64,000 nucleotides of DNA from an uncultured Mediterraneibacter sp. (lineage in GTDB: Bacteria > Bacillota > Clostridia > Lachnospirales > Lachnospiraceae): NCBI GenBank assembly GCA_944375765.1, contig CALWAR010000083.1, positions 1 through 64,000 on the forward strand, in the 5' to 3' direction. Below the pieces are notes generated by a model, which saw only the letters and a program-made list of their open reading frames with translations, was not told the DNA's origin and did not search any database. Shown here one piece after another: positions 56,126 to 63,512 of this stretch (the first letter of the stretch is position 1; each line of letters opens with the position of its first letter). The position numbers and the translations under genes were made by a program.

Positions 56126-56232
56126 CCTATAATGTGAATGAAATAGGTGGGGTGACACTCCCACATCTCCAACTTGGGCGACGGCCGCCTGTTCCGTCCT
56201 CTGCTTTCATTCAATATAGTTTATGCCCTTAC
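56095..56232 (-). ncRNA. Candidate structured small RNA or terminated leader
   Basis: About 138 bases between a consensus minus-strand promoter and an intrinsic terminator, with no open frame. It is closed by a 9-bp helix (minus-strand TGAATGAAA with TTTCATTCA) enclosing two hairpins, one with GTGGG/CCCAC arms and one with GACGG/CCGTC arms. I do not recognise the family. It could be an independent small RNA, the antitoxin-like partner of the upstream PBECR-like gene, or a leader attenuating nitroreductase-pyrBI. Confidence 0.55.
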
Positions 56233-56238
56233 ATTTCC

Positions 56239-56266
56239 ATTATACAATTACGTTACCGTTTGTCAA
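56239..56266 (-). promoter_or_regulatory. Promoter of the minus-strand small RNA
   Basis: On the minus strand perfect TTGACA (56266-56261), 16-bp spacer, perfect TATAAT (56244-56239). The -35 lies inside the last codons of the PBECR-like gene, whose stop is at 56253. Confidence 0.75.
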
Positions 56267-56684
56267 GCTTTTTTAAAGTGCCTTTTTCAATATAACGCTC
56301 TGCATTATATGTGCTTAAAAGATGGAGTGTTTTGGCATAACAGTTGCCGTAAGCACTGACCCTTACTGCGACGCGGATATACTCTCCGCAGACTTCATAC
56401 AGACGGACAAATAAGACAGAACCGTCATGTGGATTTATCCCGGTATAATCGGGATCGGCAAGGATATTTTCAATATCAGAAAAATATTTATCATATTCAT
56501 AAGGATGTCTTGACTTGATGTGTTCAATATTAGAGGGACCTATATATATGGGAGTACCGACAGGTATTTTCAGGTTTAGGAACTGAATGATTGTTTCATC
56601 AAATTCTCCTATTTTTTTCCTGTTTTTGTCAACTATAACGGTCACCTTCTTTCTTACGTATGAAAATGCAGGGGGTGAAAACAA
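56253..56684 (-). CDS. Small PBECR-like nuclease-fold protein (uncertain start)
   Basis: Up to 143 residues resembling the PBECR (phage-Barnase-EndoU-ColicinE5/D-RelE-like) nuclease domains that occur in polyvalent phage proteins and toxins. Visible features are YIGPSNIEHIKSRHP (His55, His60), an acidic helix, then a beta-rich VAVRVSAYGN and a C-terminal helix. There is no ATG in the frame; the first usable codons are TTG at 56684 and GTG at 56645, both with poor ribosome binding sites. It may be a remnant or a weakly translated toxin. Confidence 0.55.
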   Translation of the reverse strand: MFSPPAFSYVRKKVTVIVDKNRKKIGEFDETIIQFLNLKIPVGTPIYIGPSNIEHIKSRHPYEYDKYFSDIENILADPDYTGINPHDGSVLFVRLYEVCGEYIRVAVRVSAYGNCYAKTLHLLSTYNAERYIEKGTLKKLDKR

Positions 56685-56838
56685 ATGATTGATTCAATCA
56701 ATACGGGTGATACAGAATAGTCTGTTGAGGGGAACAGAATAATTCGTCGTATGATCATTATAATTCAATAAAAATATTTGTCAATTGTATCAGAATATTT
56801 GTTTATAACAAAAAGTAGCTTTTGCTCTGGAAATGTAA

Positions 56839-56844
56839 TATAAT
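56839..56844 (+). promoter_or_regulatory. Probable -10 element of pheA
   Basis: TATAAT at 56839-56844, 30 bases before the pheA ATG, in very AT-rich DNA. I could not find a convincing -35 at the right distance. The rest of 56685-56838 holds a small TTGATTGAATCAA palindrome and no gene. Confidence 0.45.
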
Positions 56845-56874
56845 GGACGTTAGTGCGAGGAAGGGAGAAATGAA

Positions 56875-58005
56875 ATGGCAACACTGGAAGAACTCAGAGA
56901 GAAACTTGACGAGATTGACGATCGGATCGCAGAGCTCTACGAAAAGAGGATGGAGGTCTGCGGCGCGGTCGGAGAATATAAAGTAAACGCGGGAAGAAAG
57001 GTGTTCGACCGCCAGAGAGAAAAGGACAAATTAGCTGATGTGGCGTCCAAGGTGAGCGGTGATTTTAATAAGAAGGGGATACAGGAGTTGTACCAGCAGC
57101 TTATGTCCATGAGCAGGAAGCTGCAGTATCAGCAGCTTGTAGAAGCCGGGGCGCTGGGAAGGCTGCCGTTCATCCGCATTGACGATCTGGATAAGAAGAA
57201 TGCCCGCGTCGTATTTCAGGGGACGGAAGGGGCGTACAGTCAGGCGGCCATGCAGCAGTTCTTCGGTGAGGACGTGAATAATTTCCATGTTCGGACCTTC
57301 CGTGACGCCATGGAGGCCATCGAGGAAGGCTCGGCGGACTATGCGGTGCTGCCTATCGAGAACTCCACTGCGGGTCCGGTCATCGAGATGTACGACCTGC
57401 TGGACGAGTTTGAGAATTATATCGTGGCAGAGACCATCCTGCCTATTGTACATACACTGTCCGGTCTGCCGGGAGCAAAATTATCAGATATTAAAAAGGT
57501 CTATTCAAAGGCGGAAGCGCTGATGCAGACGACCCGTTTTCTTGACGACCATTCTGACTGGCAGAGGATCAGCGTGGTAAATACAGCTATCGCCGCAAAA
57601 AAGGTGTTAAAGGAGCAGGATATCTCACAGGCGGCGGTGTGCGGAGCTTACGCGGCAAAGGTGCACGGCCTTTCCGTGCTGGTGGACGAGATCAACGATG
57701 ATACAGATAACTCCACGCGGTTTATCGTGGTGACAAACCAGAAAATATTTTTAAAAGAAGCTTCGAAGATCAGCATCCGTTTTGAACTGCCGCATCAGAG
57801 TGGTTCTCTGTACGGTATTCTCTCACATTTCATTTATAATGATCTGAATATGTCTAAGATTGAGTCGCGTCCCATTAAAGGAAGACCGTGGGAGTATTGC
57901 TTCTTCGTGGATTTTGACGGTAATCTCGAGGATCCGGCAGTAAAAAACGCCATCCGGGGTTTAAGAGAAGAGACTACGAATCTAAAGATCTTGGGCAACT
58001 ATTGA
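56875..58005 (+). CDS. pheA: Bifunctional chorismate mutase/prephenate dehydratase (P-protein)
   Basis: Converts chorismate to phenylpyruvate. The 376-residue protein has an N-terminal AroQ-type chorismate mutase (about 1-90, LEELREKLDEIDDRIAELYEKR in part), a prephenate dehydratase domain (about 108-285) starting at FQGTEGAYSQ and ending with the catalytic STRF, and a C-terminal ACT domain (about 295-376) with the ESRP phenylalanine-binding motif, which indicates feedback inhibition by phenylalanine. AAGGGAG precedes the ATG. Confidence 0.95.
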   Translation: MATLEELREKLDEIDDRIAELYEKRMEVCGAVGEYKVNAGRKVFDRQREKDKLADVASKVSGDFNKKGIQELYQQLMSMSRKLQYQQLVEAGALGRLPFIRIDDLDKKNARVVFQGTEGAYSQAAMQQFFGEDVNNFHVRTFRDAMEAIEEGSADYAVLPIENSTAGPVIEMYDLLDEFENYIVAETILPIVHTLSGLPGAKLSDIKKVYSKAEALMQTTRFLDDHSDWQRISVVNTAIAAKKVLKEQDISQAAVCGAYAAKVHGLSVLVDEINDDTDNSTRFIVVTNQKIFLKEASKISIRFELPHQSGSLYGILSHFIYNDLNMSKIESRPIKGRPWEYCFFVDFDGNLEDPAVKNAIRGLREETTNLKILGNY

Positions 58006-58057
58006 AACGGCAAATATGAAAGTGACATAGGAAAATAGAGGAGACAGGAGTGAAAAT

Positions 58058-59356
58058 ATGCGTACCAATGAACTGATGCTGTATAAGAACATGGAGTACG
58101 GCCATATCTTAAGTGATATGACATTTCTTATGGAGAATCACGGGAACGAGTACTATAATGAGGAAGATTTAAGGAGTCTTCTTTTTGAATGTGTGAACGC
58201 TCTGCTGGAGTTTTCGGTGGAGCATGGCTTTGAAGGGAATCTGTGGCATACGTATCTGACGTTTCTTCTTGTAAATGATGAGAACGCCTACAGTACGTCC
58301 TGCGAGATCGTAGGCCCGGTGTCAGGAAGTATCAATGAGATTGCCTTACATGACTTTACTGTCTTTAAGGAATTATTTGACTACGACTTTCGTGAATTGG
58401 AGAGCGATCTTGAGGCAGGCTGCATCCAGATCCTTATGGATTACCGGATGCCGGACGGCGCGGGAAAGATTTTTAACCGCCGCGTAAGGGACCGGATCTG
58501 CAGTCTTGCACAGAGACTTGGGAATGTGGCAGATGTGGAAGAGTTCCATCATCTGATGACCCAGTTCTATAAGGAGTTCGGAGTAGGGAAGCTGGGCCTT
58601 CATAAGGCGTTCCGCATCGAGCACCCGGAAGGCGGGGACATGCAGATCGTGCCGATTACGAATATCGCGCATGTGCATCTGGATGATCTGGTTGGGTATG
58701 AGATCGCCAAGAAAAAACTGATCGACAATACAGAGGCGTTTGTAAAAGGAAGACGCGCCAATAACTGCCTTCTCTTCGGCGACGCGGGGACAGGGAAGTC
58801 CTCGTCCATCAAGGCAATCTTAAATCAGTATTACGATCAGGGACTGCGGATGATCGAGGTGTATAAGCATCAGTTCAAGGACTTAAATGATGTGATCGCA
58901 CAGGTGAAGAACCGCAATTACAAGTTCATCATCTACATGGATGACCTTTCCTTTGAAGAGTTTGAGATCGAATACAAATATCTCAAGGCAGTGATCGAGG
59001 GCGGTCTGGAGCGTAAGCCGGAGAATGTGCTTATCTACGCCACATCAAACCGCCGCCATCTCATCCGCGAGACCTTCCGCGATAAAGCGGACAGGGATGA
59101 AGAGCTGCACACCAATGATACGGTGCAGGAAAAATTATCTCTCGTGGCCCGCTTCGGCGTGACCATTTATTTCGGCTCGCCGGATAAGAAAGAGTTTCAG
59201 GAGATCGTGCGTGTCTTGGCGAAAAAAGGCGGCGTGGATATGCCGGAGGAGGAACTGCTCCTCGAGGCAAATAAATGGGAACTCTCCCACGGAGGACTGT
59301 CGGGGAGGACAGCGCAGCAGTTTGTAGATTACCTGCTTGGAAAAGCGGGAGAGTGA
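58058..59356 (+). CDS. DUF815 AAA+ ATPase of unknown function
   Basis: A 432-residue protein of the DUF815 family of P-loop ATPases. The N-terminal 200 residues are helical and uncharacterised. The ATPase part has Walker A GDAGTGKS at 241-248, a Walker B-like FIIYMDDLSFEEFE, and an ATSNRRHLI sensor-1 segment followed by RETFRDK. The function is unknown. It follows pheA by 52 bases and ends 10 bases before a fold-back element. Confidence 0.8.
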   Translation: MRTNELMLYKNMEYGHILSDMTFLMENHGNEYYNEEDLRSLLFECVNALLEFSVEHGFEGNLWHTYLTFLLVNDENAYSTSCEIVGPVSGSINEIALHDFTVFKELFDYDFRELESDLEAGCIQILMDYRMPDGAGKIFNRRVRDRICSLAQRLGNVADVEEFHHLMTQFYKEFGVGKLGLHKAFRIEHPEGGDMQIVPITNIAHVHLDDLVGYEIAKKKLIDNTEAFVKGRRANNCLLFGDAGTGKSSSIKAILNQYYDQGLRMIEVYKHQFKDLNDVIAQVKNRNYKFIIYMDDLSFEEFEIEYKYLKAVIEGGLERKPENVLIYATSNRRHLIRETFRDKADRDEELHTNDTVQEKLSLVARFGVTIYFGSPDKKEFQEIVRVLAKKGGVDMPEEELLLEANKWELSHGGLSGRTAQQFVDYLLGKAGE

Positions 59357-59366
59357 TAGACTTCCT

Positions 59367-59563
59367 AAAAAGCCAACTGTAAAAGAACCGATGAGTAACA
59401 AAAAGCAACAAAAAGAGGTATCCCATGTGAGCACACTTGTGCTCGGGACGCGGCGCAGCGGTACATAAGACCGCAAAAGACGCGGTCTAAGTGCCGGCGC
59501 CGCTTTACGGCTCACCTGAGACACCTCTTTGTACTTGAACGGTTCTTTTATAGTTGGCTTTTT
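59367..59563 (+). repeat. Fold-back element B (structured RNA family, copy 1)
   Basis: A 197-bp near-perfect fold-back. Its outer 24-bp arms (59367-59390 and 59540-59563) differ at one position. A second paired arm follows (about 59412-59431 with 59510-59530), enclosing a core with GCTCGGGACGCGGCG (59441-59455), a long hairpin CGGTAC...AGACCGC-AAAAGAC-GCGGTCT...GTGCCG (59457-59495) and CCGCTTTACGG (59500-59510). The right arm encodes the last residues and stop of the hydrolase. The core is repeated at 60362-60534 on the other strand. Confidence 0.75.
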
Positions 59564-60255
59564 GCAGAATCTATGTTGATTTTCAAAAATTTGCTGACGG
59601 CATGGTTAAATGCCGCAGGATTTTTACTGGTTATGAAATGGTCGCCGTCGATAAAGCACAGGCGCGAGTTTTTGATATGATTCGCGATAAAGCGGGTATG
59701 CTTTTCTTTGATCATATCTTTTGTTCCTGCTATTACAAGCGTTTCTGCGGTGATCTGCCGTAATTCCTGAACGGAGATATTCGGTTGGTTTATCATCAGG
59801 CTGAGTATCTCCGTGTTTTTCTTTGCCTGAGCGCTCTTTGAGGAAAAAAGCTTCGCTATTCTGTAACCAAGCTCAATCGGTATCTGGGTGGAGGCTTTGA
59901 CGCCTTTGGTATTCAGATTGCCGCCGTTTAAGATGAGCTTCTTTACACGGTGAGGATATTTTGCGGCAAAGCACATGGCAATGTTCGCCCCGTCCGAGAA
60001 TCCGAGGATGTGCGCGCTGTTAATATCCAGCCGATCCATGAATGCAGCCAGATCTTCTGCAAACTGGCGGATTGTAAAAGGCGCGTCTCCCCTCGGCGTC
60101 CTGCCGTGCCCTCTTGTATCAAGAGCAATGACCCGGTAATCAGAAGAGAATTCCTCCATCTGATACTTAAAATGCCCGCTGTCCTCCCCATTCCCATGCA
60201 GTAAGATTAACGCTTCCCCCGTTCCTTTTTCCATGCAAAAATGCCTGATATCCAT
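59548..60255 (-). CDS. Alpha/beta-fold hydrolase
   Basis: A 235-residue serine hydrolase. The oxyanion motif HGNG is at 20-23, the nucleophile elbow GFSDGA has Ser87, the catalytic acid is probably in the AGTKDMI segment, and the His in GDHFI. The substrate is unknown; the family includes haloperoxidase-like and carboxylesterase-like enzymes. The start at 60255 has AAAGGA upstream. Its C-terminal residues AKSQL and stop fall inside fold-back element B. Confidence 0.85.
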   Translation of the reverse strand: MDIRHFCMEKGTGEALILLHGNGEDSGHFKYQMEEFSSDYRVIALDTRGHGRTPRGDAPFTIRQFAEDLAAFMDRLDINSAHILGFSDGANIAMCFAAKYPHRVKKLILNGGNLNTKGVKASTQIPIELGYRIAKLFSSKSAQAKKNTEILSLMINQPNISVQELRQITAETLVIAGTKDMIKEKHTRFIANHIKNSRLCFIDGDHFITSKNPAAFNHAVSKFLKINIDSAKSQL

Positions 60256-60361
60256 AATCTGTTTTCCTTTCCACATCGCAGACCGCTAACTCCTATTTTA
60301 AGGTTAAAATTTTCTGATTTACATACTGCTGATTTTGTCAGAGAAGTTCAGTGGCAGAGTA

Positions 60362-60534
60362 CTCAATACGTGGTGAATCCGGCGGGGGTAAGGGTGTTCC
60401 GAAACAGACCGTAAAGCGGTGTCAGCGCTTGGGCTGCGTATTTTGCAGCACTACGCACTGCTACGCCGCGACCCGAGCGAAAGCGGGTCTGTGAGGAACA
60501 CCCTTACCCCCGCCGTCTGTTCATCCGTATTGAG
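60362..60534 (-). repeat. Fold-back element C (structured RNA family, copy 2)
   Basis: A fold-back of about 173 bp. Perfect 20-bp arms GGCGGGGGTAAGGGTGTTCC (60381-60400) and complement (60495-60514) are flanked by a 9-bp CTCAATACG pair (60362-60370, 60526-60534) and followed inward by ACAGACC/GGTCTGT. On the minus strand the core contains GCTCGGGTCGCGGCG, a hairpin with loop AAAATAC, and CCGCTTTACGG, matching element B. It starts 8 bases after the rqcH stop. Confidence 0.75.
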
Positions 60535-60542
60535 ACATTCGG

Positions 60543-62276
60543 CTATACTTCCTGTATTCCGCTGATATCACTGTCGATCACCAATGAGTAATTGGTATAG
60601 TACACCACGAACCCCGGTTTCCCTCCCTTTGGTTTTTTTACGTGCTTTTTCTCTACATAATCGATCTCTACCTTTTCGCTGCCGCGCATACTGGAGTAGT
60701 AGGCGGCCAGCCGCCCGGCCTCCTCGAATGTCCGGTCCGGCAGTTCTTCCCCGTTGGTCTTTACGATGACATGGGAACCGGGCGCCTGCTTTGCGTGGAA
60801 CCACCAGTCGTTTCCCACGGCAAAGTCAAAGGTCAGTTCATCGTTCTGAAGATTATTTTTCCCCACATACATATGGTAACCGTCACTGGAAATGTAGTGC
60901 AGCGGCGTATTCTTGACCTTTACTTTCTTGCGGGTAAACTTACGTTTGATATATCCTGTCTCTGTAAGCTCTTCTTTGATCCCGGCCAGATCATCCTCGG
61001 TAAGGGCAATATCCAAAGCAGTCTGGATGGATTCCAGATAAGTAATGTCGTCCTTTGTCTCCTTACACAGTTCGGACAGAGCCTCAAAGGTTCGTTTCTG
61101 CTTGTTATATTTTGCAAAATACCGCTGGGCGTTCTCCTGCGGCGTCTGGGTGGGATCTAACGGGATGGTAAGCATCTCGTTTGTATAGTAATTGAGTGCC
61201 TCGAGCTGTCTGGCGCCCTCTGATACATTGTAGCCGTAGGTGTTGATAAGCTCGCCGTAGACTTTGTATTTCTCCCGGTTCTCCGTATCCTTTAGCTGAC
61301 GAAGCTGTAAATCATATTTCTTGCGGCTTCGCTCCAGAGCCGTCTGCACCACATGGCGCAGATCAACAGACTTCTGGCGGATGCGGGTAAGCTGGCTGCG
61401 GGTTGAGTAGTAGGTGCGCAGCACTTCGGATATGGAAGAAAACTCCTGCTTTGTATAATTTGGAAAATGCGTCAGCGGCAAAGAGGAAAACTCCTTCGGC
61501 TCCCGTCCGTCGTAATAAATAGCCGGAGAGAAGCATTTCTCCTTCACTGCGGACAGGAAAAGCTCAAACTGGGTATACAGGTGACAGAGGATATCCTCGG
61601 AATACTCTTTTGCCGGAACCGAAGAATCCAGTCCTGCGAGATGGCAGATCTCCTCCGCGACGACGGGACTGATGCCTGTAAAGCTGGTATAGAGCGCCTT
61701 GGATACAGGGGAGGGTTTCCCGGTCAGCAGGGTGGAAAAATCCTCTTTTGGGACAGTAAGGGGGTCGGCTTTGTGCATGGTATCCGGAATGAAATATTCC
61801 CTCCCGGGCAGCACCTCGCGCACAGAGCTGATCTGCGCGGAGACATGCTTGATGCTGTCGATGATCTTTCCCTCTTCGGTGCAGAAAATAATATTGCTGT
61901 GTTTTCCCATGATCTCCACGATGAGCACCTTGCGGCAAAGGTCGCCCAATTCGTTTAAATGTTCGATGGTAAAGCGGATGATGCGCTCCAGCTTCGGCTG
62001 GGAAATGTCAATGATCCGGCCGTTGCTGATGTGCTTGCGCAAAAGCATACAGAAGTTGGGCGCAGTCATGGGCGCTGTCTTATTCGTTTCCGTCAGATAT
62101 ACAAGGGGAAGAGAGGCGTCCGCACAGATAAGGAGACGCTTCTGCCCCGCGGGGGATTTTATTGTCAGAAGAAGCTCGTCCGCCTCGGATTGTACGATCT
62201 TCGCGATCCTTCCATTTAATAATTCTTCTTTTAATTCGTGGACAAGATTTGCCACGACGATTCCGTCAAATGCCAT
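60543..62276 (-). CDS. rqcH: Ribosome-associated quality control protein RqcH (NFACT family)
   Basis: Binds stalled 50S subunits and adds alanine tails to nascent chains. The 577-residue protein has an NFACT-N domain (about 1-200) including EIMGKHSNII, a helix-hairpin-helix region, a long coiled coil (about 290-430), and an NFACT-R domain (about 445-560) with WWFHAKQAPGSHVIVK. At the position of the Asp-Arg pair needed for tailing (97-98) it has Glu97-Arg98. Read on the minus strand, its stop is followed by fold-back element C. Confidence 0.93.
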   Translation of the reverse strand: MAFDGIVVANLVHELKEELLNGRIAKIVQSEADELLLTIKSPAGQKRLLICADASLPLVYLTETNKTAPMTAPNFCMLLRKHISNGRIIDISQPKLERIIRFTIEHLNELGDLCRKVLIVEIMGKHSNIIFCTEEGKIIDSIKHVSAQISSVREVLPGREYFIPDTMHKADPLTVPKEDFSTLLTGKPSPVSKALYTSFTGISPVVAEEICHLAGLDSSVPAKEYSEDILCHLYTQFELFLSAVKEKCFSPAIYYDGREPKEFSSLPLTHFPNYTKQEFSSISEVLRTYYSTRSQLTRIRQKSVDLRHVVQTALERSRKKYDLQLRQLKDTENREKYKVYGELINTYGYNVSEGARQLEALNYYTNEMLTIPLDPTQTPQENAQRYFAKYNKQKRTFEALSELCKETKDDITYLESIQTALDIALTEDDLAGIKEELTETGYIKRKFTRKKVKVKNTPLHYISSDGYHMYVGKNNLQNDELTFDFAVGNDWWFHAKQAPGSHVIVKTNGEELPDRTFEEAGRLAAYYSSMRGSEKVEIDYVEKKHVKKPKGGKPGFVVYYTNYSLVIDSDISGIQEV

Positions 62277-62347
62277 AGTTGATAGATCTCCGTTCTCTTT
62301 TTCATGACGCGGTACGCAGGGTGAACCTGCATACCGGCGCTACCAGA

Positions 62348-62353
62348 AGTATA
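62348..62353 (-). promoter_or_regulatory. Probable extended -10 of rqcH
   Basis: On the minus strand TGCTATACT (TATACT at 62353-62348) about 72 bases before rqcH, without a clear -35. Between it and the gene, 62311-62335 can fold into a hairpin (GGTA, GCAGG with CCTGC, TACC) in the leader. Confidence 0.4.
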
Positions 62354-62387
62354 GCATAAAAGGAAAATGGAAGAAAGCGTAAATGCG

Positions 62388-62417
62388 TTGACTCACCTCG
62401 CCTTGAGGGGGTATAAT
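62388..62417 (+). promoter_or_regulatory. Promoter of yicC-gmk
   Basis: TTGACT (62388-62393), 18-bp spacer, TATAAT (62412-62417). A 7-bp hairpin TGCGGAT/ATCCGCA (62429-62455) lies in the leader before yicC. Confidence 0.65.
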
Positions 62418-62493
62418 AAAAGCCGCAGTGCGGATATATTTTGAGATAATCCGCAGGCGCTAAAAAATATAATACTGACAGAGGATGAAAACC

Positions 62494-63372
62494 ATGATAA
62501 AGAGCATGACCGGATTCGGAAGATGTGAGATCCAGAAAGAAGCAAGAAAATTTACGGTGGAATTAAAAAGTGTGAACCACCGTTATCTTGATGTGAATAT
62601 CAGGATGCCGAAGAAGCTGAATTATTTTGAAACTTCCATAAGAACGCTGCTGAAATCTTATGCGAACAGGGGAAAGGTGGACATCTTTATCACATATGAG
62701 GATCTGTCCCAGAAGCAGGTTGCGGTCAAGTACAACTCCGCCATTGCAGCAGAGTATCTGAAATATTTGAGACAGATGGAAGAAGAGTTCGGTCTGGAAA
62801 ATGATATCCGCATCTCTACCTTATCCAGATACCCGGAAGTATTCACCATGGAAGAGCAGAGCGAGGATGAAGAGGAGCTGTGGAACGGACTTAAGGAGGC
62901 GCTGGAGGGTGCATTCACTCAATTCGTGGAGACGAGAAAGACAGAGGGAGAGAGCTTAAAGAAGGATATTCTTGCAAAGCTAAATATTTTGGAGGAACAG
63001 ATCGTTTTTATTGAGGAGCGTTCCCCGCAGATTGTGACGGAGTACCGCGCAAAGCTGGAGGATAAGATGAGGGAGCTTCTCGCGGATACGCAGATCGAGG
63101 AAAGCCGTATCGCGGCGGAAGTGATCCTTTTTGCAGATAAGATCTGCACAGACGAGGAAGTAGTGCGGTTAAGAAGCCATATCCGCCATATGAGAAGCAC
63201 ACTTGAGGAGAGAGAGGGCATCGGGCGCAAGCTGGACTTTATCGCTCAGGAGATGAACCGGGAGGCGAACACGATCCTTTCCAAGGCAAATGACATCGAG
63301 ATATCTGACCGCGCCATCAGCCTCAAGACAGAGATCGAGAAGATCAGAGAGCAGATACAGAACATTGAGTAA
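62494..63372 (+). CDS. YicC-family endoribonuclease
   Basis: A 292-residue member of the YicC/YloC family, shown in other bacteria to act as an endoribonuclease. The N-terminal MIKSMTGFGR is diagnostic, as are VELKSVNHRYLDVNIRMP and the C-terminal DUF1732 region (GRKLDFIAQEMNREANTI). The ATG at 62494 is chosen over 62485 because it gives the family N-terminus with GAGGATG about 9 bases upstream. The stop codon TAA lies inside the left terminus of repeat element D. Confidence 0.92.
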   Translation: MIKSMTGFGRCEIQKEARKFTVELKSVNHRYLDVNIRMPKKLNYFETSIRTLLKSYANRGKVDIFITYEDLSQKQVAVKYNSAIAAEYLKYLRQMEEEFGLENDIRISTLSRYPEVFTMEEQSEDEEELWNGLKEALEGAFTQFVETRKTEGESLKKDILAKLNILEEQIVFIEERSPQIVTEYRAKLEDKMRELLADTQIEESRIAAEVILFADKICTDEEVVRLRSHIRHMRSTLEEREGIGRKLDFIAQEMNREANTILSKANDIEISDRAISLKTEIEKIREQIQNIE

Positions 63373-63480
63373 CAGTTCAGCCATGCGTCAAATGCGAAAG
63401 CGGCTCATGCTCGCATGAGACCGCGAGCGTGAAGAGGAACGGCGCAGGCTGAACTGCAGGCACTGCGGCTGAACTGTTAA
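63369..63480 (+). repeat. Inverted-repeat element D between yicC and gmk
   Basis: An element of about 112 bp with GTAACAGTTCAGCC (63369-63382) at the left and GGCTGAACTGTTA (63467-63479) at the right, 13 of 14 matching element A. An extra GGCTGAACTG copy lies at 63448-63457. An internal hairpin at 63400-63424 carries ATGCTCGCAT, the same core as element A in reverse orientation. It supplies the yicC stop codon. Confidence 0.75.
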
Positions 63481-63512
63481 AGTTAAAAGAAATCAATCAA
63501 AGGGAGAGAGTT

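Noticed and set aside
56777..56785. 0A-box-like TTTGTCAAT before pheA
   Set aside because: One mismatch in very AT-rich DNA, far from the -10, and no reason to link pheA to sporulation.
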